Shown here: one piece after another, positions 1-12,261 of the stretch
How the letters are laid out: the number at the start of each line of letters is the position of its first letter
Numbering within the stretch: position 1 is the stretch's first letter
Source of the DNA: Tamarix chinensis
Taxonomy: Eukaryota > Streptophyta > Magnoliopsida > Caryophyllales > Tamaricaceae
Reading direction: 5' to 3'
Assembly (NCBI GenBank): GCA_030549775.1
Contig: CM060175.1
Location: 30,398,762-30,462,761 of the forward strand
DNA: 64,000 nt
The notes under the pieces: generated by a model
The model's input: only the letters and a program-made list of their open reading frames with translations
The model's database searches: none
What the model was told of the DNA's origin: nothing
Translations under genes and position numbers: made by a program

Positions 1-74
1 GGAGAATCGAACCCCGCGCTTGATTACAACTTCAATCTATGAAATTTCTAAGAAACCCTTATAGGTTTCCATCA
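1..74 (+). mobile_element. 3' end of the 5' LTR of gypsy element A1
   Basis: Only the last part of an LTR is inside the window. It ends in ..CCATCA at 74, is followed by two bases (tt), and then by a primer-binding site, which is the usual LTR/PBS spacing in this window. The end sequence differs from the LTR end of elements A2 and C (..GTTCATATCA), so A1 belongs to another family. The LTR start lies upstream of the window. Confidence 0.6.
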
Positions 75-76
75 TT

Positions 77-88
77 TGGTATCAGAGC
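77..88 (+). promoter_or_regulatory. Primer-binding site of A1 (initiator-Met tRNA)
   Basis: TGGTATCAGAGC is the exact complement of the 3' end of plant initiator methionine tRNA, the primer used by most plant Ty3/gypsy elements. It sits two bases after the LTR end and about 710 bases before gag. Confidence 0.85.
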
Positions 89-799
89 CTCGATTATTCG
101 AGTGCTCGTGGTTTAATTGTTTGTTATTAAGCTTTCTTGGTTTAATTACTTTGTCAATTTCACTAACCCATATTACTGAAGCGCGAAGCTAGGGTTTGAG
201 ATTGATGAAGGAAATCGAAGGATTCCGTTGTGTCTATGCCGGTAACCAATAGGGTTGCGTTTTCTGCTTCGAAACTACTTGGGAAACCCTAAGTAGCTTT
301 AGATGATTTTCAGCTAGGGTTTGGTCAAGATTCTTGAATCTTGACGATTCTCGAGGAATACTCCTCGATTGGTAAATTTGAACCTTATCTTGCTTCTTAC
401 TGCAATTTGTGATAACCAATTTGCAAATTATTACGAGATATCATTTTGTTCACAACTAAATAAGTGCACAGGAGGATTGACTGGCGAACCTTTTGGTTTT
501 AGAAGGGAGTAAGGACTCCAAGAAGAGGGGTCCCTATTTAGTAATTGGGTTAATTGCGTAAATTTCTCTCAATAATATCATTTATTTCTTAAGCTCTCGG
601 TTGTTTTCAATTTAATAATTACCCGGAATTAGTGTATGATCTGTATTTGCTAATATATATCTTAATATTGTCTGGTATTGTGATATCTTTATAATTAGAT
701 TGATTGATTTGTTGTCTGTTTGATTTCTTAATAAAGTAAATTGATTTTAGACTCTTTGTTAATTGTGCTTATCTTGAACATTATAAGATAAACCTAATA
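89..799 (+). other. Leader (5' untranslated region) of A1
   Basis: AT-rich, non-coding stretch between the primer-binding site and the gag ATG. About 0.7 kb is normal for a gypsy leader. No open frame of note and no inserted element was seen. Confidence 0.6.
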
Positions 800-2548
800 A
801 TGTCTAACAACGGCCAATCTGTTAATCAATCTATTTCAATTTCTAGTAATGATTTATTAGAAACCCTTAGGAATTTTCAAGAACAAATGATTGCCCAACT
901 TGTTGTGTTATTTGCTAACCTAGAACAAAGAATAGGAGAATAGGAATTAAGGATTAATGAATTGAAACATAATAGGGTAGATACTCAACATGCAAGGGTA
1001 TTAGGAAGGGCTCCTATGGACCCTAGGACTAGAATTCCACCTGTAGCTAATTTAGAAGAATTAGAGGACCAAGTATCCAACAACAATGATAGGAGGCCTA
1101 GACAGAATAATAGATAAGAAAGGGATTTAGACTTAGTTGATAGGAACCTAAGTAATCTTAAGTTTAGTATACCTAGATTCAATGGCAGAAATGATCCTGA
1201 TTATTATTTTGAGTGGGAAAGGAAGATAGAGTTAGTATTTGAATGTCATATTTACTCTGATGAGAAGAAAATTAAGGTAGCAGTAGTGGAGTTTATAGAG
1301 TATGCTTCTTCTTGGTATCATAACTTTGTTTTAACTAGATGTAAGTGTGGAGAATCACCCATACAAACATGGGATGAGTTTAAAATTTTGATGAGGAAAA
1401 GATTTGTTCCAAGTTATTATTATAGGGAATTACATAAGAGGTTACAAACATTAAATCAAGGGATTAGGTCAGTGGATGAATATTTTAAGGAATTAGAAGT
1501 TTTGATAATTAAAACAGGAATTGTTGAGGATGATGATGCTACCATGGCTAGATTCTTAAGTGGGTTAAATTCTGAAATAGTTGATAAAGTAGAATTATAT
1601 CCTTGTGGGACTTTAAGTGAAATGGTGAACATAGCTACTAAAATAGAGAGTCAGATAAAGAAGACTAGATAGTATAAACCCCCTAGGATTGGGATTAAGA
1701 GTACAATAAGAAGGAATTTTGGGGAAACTGTTTCTGGAAATTGGAAGAATAAAGGGAGATTTGAACCTAGAGGTAGGAACAATGAGGTTAAGGTAGGAAA
1801 TAAGATTGAAAAGGGTAGAAATGTAACAACTAATCCTGCTGGTGGTCCAAATAGAACTAGGGATATCAAATGTTTTAAATGTGGAGGATTAGGACATATA
1901 GCTTCTGAGTGTCCAAACAAGAGGAATATTTTAGTTAGAGAATCTGGAGACATAGAATCTGAATCTGAGGAGGAAGACTTGGAGACTAGTTTGGTTAGAG
2001 AGGATACTAGTGAATCTAAAGAAGAAATAGAGCTGTCAATAAGTAGAGACCTTTTTGTAGTATGTAGGGATTTAAATAGTAACAAACTACCTAATTCAAA
2101 TGCAATACAGAGAGAAAATATATTTCATACTAGGTGTTTGATTGATGATAAATGTTTTAATATGGCTATAGATAGTGGTAGTTGTATCAATGCTGCTAGT
2201 ACTTTATTAGTATCTAAGCTAGGATTACCAACCACTAAGCACCCAAAACCATATAGACTACAGTGGCTTAATGAGTTAGGGGATGTTAAGGTTAGTCAAC
2301 AAGTTTTAGTAAATTTAAAATTAGGAAAATATGAGGATTCTATTATGTGTGATATAGTTTCCATGCATGCTGCTCATTTATTGTTAGGTAGACCTTGGCA
2401 ATATGATAGGAGAGTGACACATGATGGTTATAAGAACAGATATACTTTACATAAGGATGATAGGAAGATTGTTTTAGCACCTATGACTCCAAAAGAGATT
2501 TTTGACGATCAAATAAAAATTAAGTCTGATTATAAGGAACTATCTACA
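800..2548 (+). pseudogene. Gag-protease relic of gypsy element A1
   Basis: The ATG at 800 opens one frame that can be followed to about 2548 and is broken by only three stops (near 941, 1115 and 1670); no frameshift is needed. In order it shows: a retrotransposon gag domain (about 1170-1660, with the block RFVPSYYYRELHKR and MARFLSGLN); a CCHC zinc knuckle CFKCGGLGHIASEC at 1871-1912; and an aspartic protease at about 2100-2420 with active site IDSGSCINAAS and the LLGRPW motif. The gag and protease motifs resemble the CRM clade of chromoviruses. Reverse transcriptase is missing: at about 2548 the sequence changes abruptly to element B on the other strand. Non-functional, but the single surviving frame suggests a fairly young copy. 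Confidence 0.85.
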
Positions 2549-4682
2549 ACCCTTGCTTTGTTTTGAAAGCCATTTTCCACTCATCCCCTTATCGAATTCT
2601 CATTTGATGGTAGCCACTCCTTAAGTCTATTTTGGAAAAGACTAAGGCACCACTCAACTCATCTAACATATCTTGCAAATTAGGCATAGGGAAATGGTCT
2701 TTGATCATTATATTGTTAATGGAACAACTATCAACACACATCCTCCAAGTACCATCTTTCTTAGGTACTAAGAGTGCCAGAATGATGCAAGGACTAATGC
2801 TCTCCCTCACATAGCCTCTTTTGATCAACTCATTCACTTGCCTCTCAAGGTCCTTACTCTCTTCCGGGTTACACCTATAGGTAGCATTATTGGGAAAAGG
2901 TGCTCCTGGAATCAAGTCAATGGCGTGCTCTATGCTTCTAATTAGAGGTAGGCCTTTGGGCAAGTCATTGGGGAACACATATTTGTACTCTTCTAATAAC
3001 TCATTTAGTGGGGATGAGTTATTACAAGTAGTAATATTATCATCTTTGGTTCTCACAACCAAAGCATAACCACCCCCATTTTCTTCCACTATTCTTTTAA
3101 ACTCATTACAAGTTAAAAGATAGTTGCTTTTCTCATTTTCTTTCTTAGAAAATTTGGGAGATAAAGGCAATAATCTAACTCTTCTACCTTCTTTAGTTGT
3201 TACAATATAAACATTAGATCTACCTTTATGCTCTGAGTCATGATCAAATTTCCATCGTCTTCCAAGTAGCAAGTGACACGCATCCATAGGCAGTATGTCA
3301 CACCACCTTTCATCTTCAAACCCTCCAATGGAATAAGAAACCAAAGCTTGCTTCTTCACTCTTACTCCCACACCATCATTCAACAAATTCAGCTTGTAAG
3401 GCTCATCGTGATCACTAGTAGTAAGTTTCAACTTACTCACGACTTCATTAGAGGTCACATCAGTTTGTGCTCCACCATCAACAATCACATTGCAAATTTT
3501 CTCACCAATCTTGCACCTAGTATGGAACATATTGTTTCTTTGCCTTTCATCATTTGCTGGTTCACTAAACAAAATTTTGCGAACCACCATCATATTAAGC
3601 TCGCTTTCTGGTGGGATCTCATCAAGCTCTTCTTCTTCGTTATCTTCTTTCAGAGTAATGAAATTATAAAGCTTTTATTCCTCATCAAACATGGCATATT
3701 GAGCGGCTGTCATCAGATTTTTGCTAGGAAACTCCGACGCCATATATCCTCTACCATGACATTTAAAATACTTTCTCCTAGTAGCAAGTTCACTAGGTGA
3801 AATTACAGCCTTGTCCTTCCCTTTATCAAATTTTGAACTAGAAGAGAAAGATTTGTTTTGAAAAGTACCTCCTAACTTGTTTTAAAATGTACCCCCCTTA
3901 GAGTAAGATGGATTAAATTTCATGGGACTTTTGAAAGAAGTATTTTTGGGCTTCTCCTCTTTCAATTGAGACTCATATCTAATAGCTAGTTTACAAACAT
4001 CACTAAAAGTGGTGTAGTGAGTTACCTCCACCTTTTGGTTAATCCCCTTAGAAATACCCTTAATAAAATGAGCAATTTTGAAGGTCTCCTTTTCTTGCAA
4101 ATCACAAACCAAACACAACTTCTCAAACTCTTTAATGTAATCTTCCACACTCATGTTTTCTTGGGAAAGAAGGGTCAATTTTAGGTATTGCTCCTATTCG
4201 TACTCCTTATTCACCCTTTTATCCCTCATCTTTTTTTTTTCAACATATCCCATGATTTTATTCCTTCTTTCCCCTCTCTCCTCCTATTCGCCTTGAGGTT
4301 TTCATACCATATGGCAATGAGTTTAGTGAGTTTGAGGATAGCTAATTTGAACCTCTTCCTATCATCAAACCCCTTATACTCAAAGACAGTTTCTATTTGT
4401 CTTACCCAATCTAGAAAAGCCTCACTATCATGCCCCCATCAAATTCAAGTAGGTCTATCTTTAATCCCCTATCTTCATCAAGTTGTCTAAGATTGCTACC
4501 GCTACTTTCTTCCTCATTCTTTAACTTGTTTAGTTTCCTAGTGGCTTTCAAAACCATTTCGGCTATTGCATCCATTCTGGTATTATGGTTTGCCTTATCG
4601 TCCTCTGATTTTTCCTCCATTTTCTCTAATTTTTGAGTGATAAGGTATGTAACATCTTAGCAAACTCCTCATCACCAGCCAT
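2549..4682 (-). pseudogene. Gag-protease-RT relic of gypsy element B
   Basis: Read on the minus strand from an ATG at 4682 (MAGDEEFAKML). Gag is broken by a stop and frameshifts but is recognisable at 4620-4411 and 4178-3882 (block MSVEDYIKEFEKL). The zinc knuckle near 3790-3730 has lost several ligands (KYFKCHGRGYMASEF). From 3593 to 2592 there is a clean 334-codon stretch: protease with VIVDGGAQTDV and LLLGRRW, a linker, and the start of reverse transcriptase ([26 protein letters not shown]). After a stop it continues as GDEWKMAFKTKQG to about 2549, then ends at the A1 junction, so the catalytic YxDD, RNase H and integrase are absent. CRM-like gypsy element; dead fragment. Confidence 0.85.
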
Positions 4683-5065
4683 GACTTTTCACTATTTTTC
4701 TAAGTTATTCCAAGTACAATAGATATTCAGCTCAAACTGAACAAAAATGAAAATGGCCTTCAGAATCTCAAAAGCTTAAAGATGGTAAAAATTCAGGAAA
4801 ATTTAAGCAATTTCAAAAAAAGAAACTCCTCAAAAGCTGTCCGAATGAAGGAGAAATCTTCTGTTGAAATCTGATGCGTAGGATTTGCTTCATGTTTTCA
4901 CAGTTCACGAAAATCTGCCCATTTTGAAAGCAAAAATTTTCCAAAAATTCTGAAATTAAATATGAGTATTCGACATAGAAAAATACCCAGATTAAAAAAA
5001 GAATCGCTTGATTTGGATTTTTTAAGGCTGAGATATTGCTCTTCAAAGTTGACTGAAAAACTGGA
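4683..5065. other. Junction region between B and A2, unassigned
   Basis: AT-rich DNA upstream of B's gag start (minus strand) and before the first recognisable A2 codon. It may be B's leader, but no primer-binding site or LTR end is visible. Short frames here have no recognisable protein. Confidence 0.4.
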
Positions 5066-6508
5066 TAAATTTCAACTTTGGCCAAAGGATCATGAGTCTT
5101 TGAAGCATTTGAAAGGACAAAAAAATTTGAATAGACGCCATGCCAAGTGGGTGGCATTCATTGAAACATTTCCTTATGTGATCAAATACAAACAAGGTAA
5201 GGAAAATGTGGTAGCTGATTCCTTGTCCTAAAGGTATGCTTTATGTTCCATTTTAGATACACAATTGCTCGGCTTTGAATACATTAAGGATTTGTATGCA
5301 CAAGATTCTGATTTTGGTGATGCGTTCAATGCATGTGAAAAAATGGCATTAGGTAAGTTTTGTAGGCATGAAGGATTTTTGTTTTGGGAAAATAAACTAT
5401 GTGTGCCTATGTGTTCTCTACGTGAATTTTTTGTGGGAGAAGCTCATGGTGGTGTTTTGATGGGTCATTTTGGTGTAGGTAGGACATTAGAAATTTTGCA
5501 TGATCATTTTTTTTGGCCTCATATGAAACGTGATGTGGAAAGATTCTATGAGAAGTGCATCACTTGTGAACAAGGCAAGTCTAAGTTGAAACCCCATGAT
5601 TTGTATACCCCTTTGCCAATAACTAGTGAACCTTGGACTGATATTTCTATGGATTTTGTTTTGGGATTGCCTAGGACTAAGAGGGGGGGGGATGCAGTTT
5701 TTGTGGTGGTAGGTAGATTCTCCAAGATGGCACACTTCATTACTTGTCATAAAACTGATGATGCATCACATATAGCTGATTTGTTCTTCAAAGAAATTGT
5801 TAGGTTACATGGCATGCCTTGGACCATTGTTTCTGATCAGGATGCAAAGTTTTTTAGTTACTTTTGGAATACTTTGTGGGGAAATTTAGGAACCAAGTTA
5901 TTGTTTTTTACTACTTGTCATCCACAAATGGATGGTCAAACTGAAGTCTTGAATAGAAATTTATCATTAAAAAGAACTTGAAAACATAGGAAGATTGTTT
6001 GCCACATGTTGAATTTGCTTATAATAGAAGTACACATTCAACAACTAACTGTTCAACCTTTGAAATGGTTTATGGCTTGAACCCTTTTGTCACCATTGAT
6101 TTTAACTTCTTTACCTTTGAGTGAACATGTGAACTTAGATGGAAAAACAAAGGCAGAATTTGTAAAGATGATTCATGACAAGGCACGACTAAACATTTAA
6201 AGGAAGACTCAACAATATGTCTAACAAGCCAACAAGGACGCAACAAGGTAGTGTTTAAACCAGGCGATTGGGTTTGGTTACACTTATGGAATGAACATTT
6301 TCCAAAGAAACAACATTCAAAACTCCTACATCAGGGTGTCGAACCATTTCAAGTAGTGGAAGACATCAATGATAACGCCTACAAGGTTGACTTACCAGGT
6401 GAGTATGGCATTAGTACAAGCTTTAACATTTCTGATTTATCTCCTTTTGATGTAGGTGATGATTTGAGGACAACTCCTTCTCAAGAGGAGGAGAATGATG
6501 TAAACTAA
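5066..6508 (+). pseudogene. RNase H-integrase relic of gypsy element A2
   Basis: The start is the C-terminal part of RNase H ([30 protein letters not shown]). A 238-codon integrase frame at 5265-5981 follows. It has the HHCC zinc finger (CITCEQGK) and all three core acidic residues in context: [16 protein letters not shown] and DGQTEVLN. A stop at 5979 and a frameshift break the next part. The C-terminal domain returns at 6251-6508 (GDWVWLHLWNEHFPKK, FNISDLSPFDV). No chromodomain is visible. Compared with element C, about 19 bases are missing within RNase H near 5083. The final stop codon lies inside the 3' LTR. CRM-like type; RT and gag are absent. Confidence 0.85.
6482..6495 (+). promoter_or_regulatory. 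Polypurine tract of A2
   Basis: A purine run (caagaggaggagaa) lies directly before the LTR start TGATG at 6496, the position where plus-strand DNA synthesis is primed. It doubles as the codons for the acidic C-terminus (QEEEN) of the pol protein. Confidence 0.65.
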
Positions 6509-7354
6509 GGAACTGGAATTGTTAATCATACACTTGGGGATGATGCAAATCCTTCACAAGACCCTTTGTTGCTTCCAAGTGGTCCAATTACAAGACTTAG
6601 AGCCAATCATTTCAAATAAGCACTAAATGGACTAATCCAAGAGATTTGGGCTGATTCTAAAGAGACCAAGATGGGCTCAAATAATAATCAAGACTTAGTT
6701 AACATCATCAAAGAAGTTGAAGAGACTAATATTTATGCAAAAACGTTTCCAACATGATCTAACCATCAAAAGGCATGAATTTGATGAGTTTCAAGATATT
6801 AAATAGAGGATTAAAACATGGTCTTGAATGGTTATGTTAAATACATTAAAATTAGTCATTTAGCTATTTATGTTGCCTTTAGAAGTCCCAAAGGCCTAAA
6901 AACGTGGGAATTTGTTTATTTTGTTGTTTGTGCTGTTTTAAAGCTTTAATTATGACTTTTCCAATTCTAGGGGTGTTTTAAAGCTTTAGTTGTGACTTTT
7001 CCTATTCTTGGACAGTTGTTCCAAGTTTATATATAGGTATTTTGAGATGAATAAGGATATATAATACTTTTAGAAATTATCATATTTGTGAGGTTTTGTG
7101 TTCCTCTTCGTTCTTAAAAGAACTTGTAGAACTTATCAAGTAAATCTTGTGGCGTTCAAACAACCCAACATATCAGCCCGATTGTTGAGAGATTCTCATG
7201 TTTTCTAGGTGTGGCATTTCAATCCTTCATAGTCTTGGTTTTTGTCTTGTTAGGTGTTTGGTCAAGGCTCAAGCAATCTTGTCTTCACGATCTTGGGGTT
7301 CTAAACCATCGATTCTATTGGGTTTCATCACAATTTTTTATGGAGCTCATATCA
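6496..7354 (+). mobile_element. 3' LTR of A2 (family 1 LTR, 859 bp)
   Basis: Starts TGATGTAAACTAAGG and ends ..GCTCATATCA. The same sequence recurs at 8974-9787, 13910-14748, 14753-16346 and 26623-28034. A TATA-like TATATATA is at 7028-7035. It is followed directly by minus-strand pol sequence of element M, so A2 was inserted into M; the other end of A2 has been lost and the target duplication cannot be checked. Confidence 0.8.
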
Positions 7355-7359
7355 TGCAG

Positions 7360-8973
7360 TAGCGGGAATAAAATCAATATGGTGATCTATGCTCCTTTTG
7401 GGATGCAACTCACTAGGTAGCTCATTTGGAAAAACATCCCCAAAATCACATAGCAAGGTCTTGATCCTTTAGTCAAATGTACCACTATTCTTATTATTTT
7501 CATGTATCAATAAGAAGCACATGGTTTTCCACTTGTGTATGGCCTTCTCTAACCCCTTCCCATCAATGAACATAGCCTTTTTACAATTGGGGTGTGAGCA
7601 TAATATTTTTGCCGGCATATTTCAAGTTATAAGTATTCTTTCTTCCATCATGCTTAAAATGCCCATCATATACAAGGTCAACCTAGTAACAAATGACATG
7701 TATCCATAGGAACTACATCACAAATAACTCTATCTTGATATGTTTTCCCAATGGAAACTGGAAAAACTTGGTTAGTGACCTCAACCATAGAACCACCATT
7801 AATCCATTGAAACTTATATGGCCTATCATGTTTAGTATTGAGCAAATTAAGCTTCTACACAAGAGAACAAGAATACACATTTACACACTTCTTTTCATAT
7901 ATGAAATATGTTTTCCCTTTAAGACTACTCATCTAAGACCTCCTTTTCATATAACTCCCTCCTCGATATCAAGGCCTCTCTAATATCTGGTGGGGCCTCC
8001 TCAACTTCGCCCTCCCCCTCCATAGATAATTGCTCATCTCCTTGTCCTTCTCTAGTGAAACCTCCTTTAGGTTAAGTAGAGTCATCATCCTTTTATTTGG
8101 ACAGTTGTTTTGATAATGTGCAATTCCTTGACACTTAAAGCACCACACTTCTTTGCTCCTACTAGCCTCATCCATGGCATGCCTTCCTTTACCCCTTAAA
8201 ACCAAATGTCTTAGCTGTAGGAAGTTGCCTAAATGACTCCCTTTATGTTCTTTGGTTTGACTTATCCAGATTTGAAACCCCATTTTTCTTTTTTATGCTT
8301 CTCCACCATAATGGCTAGATGAAACAATTCATCTAAAGTGTAGTATTTGTATAGCTCTACCTTCCTATAAATGTCACTTATTAAACCTCCTAAGAATCTT
8401 GACATTGTGTGATGCTCCACTTTCCCCCATGTCAAGTCTCATAATGAGGTTTTAAAACTCCCTAACACTCATTGACCCTTGTCTTAAGGAGGACATTTTT
8501 TTGTAAAGGTCTTGAGTATAATAAGGTGGTAAGAACCTTTCCCTCATCAATTTTTTTGTTTTTATCCAAATTTTCACCTTGGACATTTCTTTCGTTCCCC
8601 TCTTATGCGCCAAGTTATCCCACAACAATGAATCATGCTTTTTTAGGATTTTACCTCAACAACCAACTTTAAAGACTTATCATCATAGAAAATTTCCTCA
8701 ATTATCCTATTACACCTCAACTCCCATTCTAAAAAGTCCTTTAGATTGTGTGACCCATCAAACTCTAAAATTTCTATTTTGATATCATGAGAGGACTATT
8801 TTGTAAAATGTCTCTTCCTTTCTTGAAACATAAGAGTCTCTAGAAGAAGAAATAAAATTACTATCTTATTCCTCTAGGTTCAACGCCTCCCTTTCTCATG
8901 GGGTGATGGAATTATTCTTGGGGTAGGAATGTTAGCATTTGGTTTAAGAGCCTCCAAAATGCCTAACACTTTG
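7360..8973 (-). pseudogene. Gag-protease and RT start of gypsy element M
   Basis: Minus-strand relic. Near 8500-8300 a gag block can be read (LYKKMSSLRQGSMSVREF). A CCHC knuckle CFKCQGIAHYQNNC is at about 8143-8102. A protease domain follows at about 7880-7640 (YKFQWING, CDVVPMDTCHLLLG). The region before reverse transcriptase is at about 7440-7365 (FPNELPSELHPKRSIDHHIDF). Frameshifts and stops are many. The frame continues across element C into 16347-16410: joining the two sides and dropping one CTTTG gives gag EDMSKVLGILEALK. RT, RNase H and integrase are not present in the window. CRM-like gypsy. Confidence 0.75.
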
Positions 8974-9787
8974 TGATGCAAACCAAGGAGCTGGACTTAT
9001 TGATCATACACGTGGGGAAGGGTTGAATTTGCACAAGACCCTTTATTGTCTCCAAGTGGTCCAATTACAAGACTTAGAGCCAAAATTTTCTAGGAAGCAC
9101 TAAATGGGCTAATCTAAGAGATTTGGGTTGATTCTAAATGGACCAAGATGGGCTAAAATAATAATCAAGACTTAGTCCACATCATCAAAGCAATTGAAGA
9201 GGCTAATATTTATGCAAAAATGTTTCTAGCATGATTTGACCATCAAAAGGCATGAATTTGATGAGTTCCAAGATATTAAATAGAGGATTAAACATGTTCT
9301 TGAAGGGTCATGTTAAATACATTGAATTTAATCATTTAGCTATTTATGGTTTCCTCTAGAAGTCCAAGAGGCCTAAAAACGTGGGGACTTGTTTATTTTG
9401 ATGTTTGTACTGTTTTAAAATTTTAGGTATGACTTTTTCTATTCTCGGAGGGTTGTTCCAAGTATATAGATGGGTACTTCGAAATGAACAAGGATAATGA
9501 TTTTTTCAGAAAATTATCATATTTGTGAGGTCTTCTGCTCTTTGTTCTTAAAATAACTCGTAGAACTTATCAAGTTAATCTTGTGGCATTCAAACAACCA
9601 AACTTATCACTTTGATTGTTGAGAGATTCTTACATTTTCTAGGTGTAGCGTTTCAATCTTCGTAGTCTTATTTTTCATCTTGTTAGGTGTTGTGTTAAGG
9701 CTCAAGCAATCTTTTCTTCATGATCTTGCGGTTCTAAACCATCGTTGCTATTAGGTTTCATCATAGTTTTTGATGGAGTTCATATCA
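8974..9787 (+). mobile_element. 5' LTR of element C (814 bp)
   Basis: TGATGCAAACC..GTTCATATCA, followed after two bases by a primer-binding site. Same family as the LTRs at 6496, 13910, 14753 and 26623. Confidence 0.85.
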
Positions 9788-9789
9788 TT

Positions 9790-9801
9790 TGGTATCAGAG
9801 C
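9790..9801 (+). promoter_or_regulatory. Primer-binding site of element C
   Basis: TGGTATCAGAGC, exact complement of the 3' end of plant initiator-Met tRNA, two bases after the LTR end. Confidence 0.9.
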
Positions 9802-10277
9802 TTTGATTCTAAGATAAGTTTGACTACCTTTCATTTTTATTTTTCTTTTATATGCGCCTCTTATAGAAAAAAAGAGTGCACAATTCTAGTAAGAAAGCTT
9901 CTTCTTTTCAATCTTGTTTCTTACCTTATTCAAGTTAAAAAAATTGCCAAAAAAAAAAAGTGAAAAAAAAGGTACACGATTACAGTAAGAAAACTTCGTT
10001 TCAATCTTGTGTCTCACCTTATTCAATTCTTGACCTTTTGGTTATTTTTGGTTGTTTATCATCTATTTTTATTTTTTTTAATTGCTAGGGGATTTTTTTG
10101 AATTAGTTCCTAGATGTTCAATTAAGAACTAAAGAAGACACAAAAGAGTGGAAGAAAAAAAAGGCAAGAGTGTGTGAGCCATAAGAGGGTAAATGTCGTT
10201 TAGTGTGAAAACACGAGCGCAAGTGTATCAATTATTGACAGAAACATGTGAGAGAGTGTTAGGATTATAAATTTGTT
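9802..10277 (+). other. Leader of element C
   Basis: AT-rich untranslated stretch between the primer-binding site and the first recognisable gag codons, with several A-runs. No ORF worth calling. Confidence 0.55.
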
Positions 10278-11300
10278 TTGCAGATTTTAAATAAGTCCAA
10301 TAATCAAGAAGATATAACCGAAGAAGTTCAACAACATGCAGTTCCAAACCTCCAAATGCAAGCCTTGTTAGGGGAGATGAGGCGTATGTTAAGGGCTGAA
10401 TTAGAACTTATTCATGATAGGTTGGACAGGGTAGAAGTAGAGGCTCCTAGGGAACATCAATAAGACATCCCCAATAGGTAGCAAGGTGAATATGTTCCAT
10501 GGTGGAATATTTGAACCGGGACAGGTTTCAGCATGGGAATGAGAATCAAGAAGCTAGGATGGGTACCCCTAGGAGGGATAATGATTTGGGAAATGTAAAG
10601 ATTAAAATCCCATATTTTCAAGGTAAAAGTGATCCTGAAGTTTATTTGAAATGGGAAACTAAAATGGAGATGGTGTTTGATTGCCACAACTACTCGGAGG
10701 TAAAGAAGGTTAAGTTAGCTGCAATTGAATTCACCAATTATGCCATTGTTTGGTGAGATCAATTACTGCTTAATAGGAGAAGGAATAGAGAGCCACACAT
10801 GGAAACTTGGGTGGAGATGAAAATGCTTATAAGGAAGTGTTTTATACCAAACCACTATTATAGGGGATTGTATCAAAAGTTGTGGAGATTAAATCAAGGT
10901 TCCAAAAGTGTGGAATAAGATTACAAGGAGACGAGGACCAAGAAGCCACTATGGCTAGGTTCTTGCACGGATTAAATCGTGAGATTGCGGATATAGTTGA
11001 GATGCATCAATATGTTGAGTTGACAGATATGGTACATCAAGCAATAAAGGAGGAGGAACAATTCAAATGAAAATGATTGGTTAGGAGGGGACACCCTATG
11101 GCTACTACCAACACGTGGAAGACAACTCTAAAAATGGATGAGCAGATACAAAATAAGCCAAAATTTGAACACTCCAAGAATTCCAACCACTACTACTTTA
11201 GGTAATACCAAAATTTCAAGTTCTAAAACACATAATATTAAGTGTTTTAAATGCCAAGGATGGTGTCACATAGCCAGCCAACGTGTAAACAAAAGGGTGA
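10278..11300 (+). pseudogene. Gag relic of element C
   Basis: The original ATG is not clear; readable sequence starts near 10278. Pieces follow in different frames: a coiled-coil-like stretch (LRAELELIHDRLDRVE), the gag N-domain (IPYFQGKSDPEVYLKWETK at about 10600), FIPNHYYRGLYQK near 10845, and MARFLHGLNREIADIVEM near 10950. The zinc knuckle at about 11242-11286 reads CFKCQGWCHIASQR, with the last Cys changed to Arg. At least two stops and two frameshifts make it non-functional. CRM-like gag. Confidence 0.8.
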
Positions 11301-11359
11301 TGGTGATAAATGCCTAAGGAGAGCTTGAGTCAGAGAATGAGGGAGAAGTAGATGATGAC

Positions 11360-11869
11360 ATGCCATTTTTAGAGGATGTTGATGATAATCAAAGTACTAT
11401 GGTTGGAGATTTATTGGTAGCAAGGCGAGTTCTGAATATGCACGTTAAGGAGGAAGAAAGTAACCAAAGGGAGAAGTTGTTTCACACTTGGTGCTTTGTG
11501 AAAAACAAATTTTGTTGTGTCATTATCAATGGAGGAAGTTGCACAAATGTGGCCAGGACTTATTTGGTGGAGAAATTGGCCTTAATGACCTTGAAACATC
11601 CTCACCCTTATCGGCATTGGTGGCTGAATGAATGTGGTAAAATCAAGGTTACAAGGCAAATATTGGTGGCATTATCTATCGATAAATATGAAGATGAGGT
11701 GCTTTGTGATGTGGTTATTATGCATGAAAGCCATTTACTCTTGGAAAGACCATGGCAGTATGATCAGACGGTTACGCATGATGGATTCATAAATAGGTAT
11801 TCTTTCACTCATAGAAAGAAACCGATTATTCTTATGCAATTAAATCCAGAACAAGTCAAGGAGGACTAA
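11360..11869 (+). pseudogene. Aspartic protease domain of element C
   Basis: A 169-codon open stretch with the retroelement aspartic protease fold motifs: FHTWCFVKNKF, active-site region IINGGSCTNVA, YRHWWLNECG and LLLERPWQYD. In the related elements of this window the active-site motif is I(D)GGSC or I(D)SGSC. Here the catalytic Asp is Asn, which should abolish activity. The frame ends at 11869 and is followed by about 390 bases of A-rich, degraded linker before RT. Confidence 0.8.
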
Positions 11870-12261
11870 TTAAAGTTACAAAGATCAAATAAACAAAAGA
11901 AAGAAAAAGAAATGAAGTCTGAAATTGAAAAAAAAAGATTTATATAAAAAAGAAAGACAAAAAAAGCATTGATCAGAGAGACAAAGAAAAAGAAGAGATT
12001 TTGGCCATAGTGAGAGTAAGAGAGGAAAAATTCAATTACTTTTCAAAAAAAAAAGTGAGATCAAGAGAGCATTATTTTCACACTAGCCCCTTATTGTACT
12101 CATATACAAGGAGGCTCTTTTATGTACTAATGATCTCGTAGTTGCTTTGCTAAGCGATATTATTTCTATTTTGCAAGAGTTTGAAGATTTCCTTCCCAAA
12201 GTGGTACCTAATGGATTACCTCCAATCCGAGGGATTGAACATTAGTTTTATTTCATACTAG
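11870..12261 (+). other. Degraded protease-RT linker of element C
   Basis: A-rich sequence with many lysine-type codons and stops, linking protease to RT. Near 12175-12240 a pre-RT block can still be made out (EFEDFLPK..PNGLPPIRGIEH). Confidence 0.5.

Noticed and set aside
2549..4682. A1 and A2 as one element split by B
   Set aside because: A1's LTR end does not match the LTR of A2, and the RT of about 1 kb is missing from both sides of B, so a simple nested insertion does not explain it.
5066..6508. Endogenous pararetrovirus
   Set aside because: The domain order RNase H-integrase with zinc finger and D,D,E core, plus LTRs and a polypurine tract, is gypsy-like; no movement or coat protein is present.
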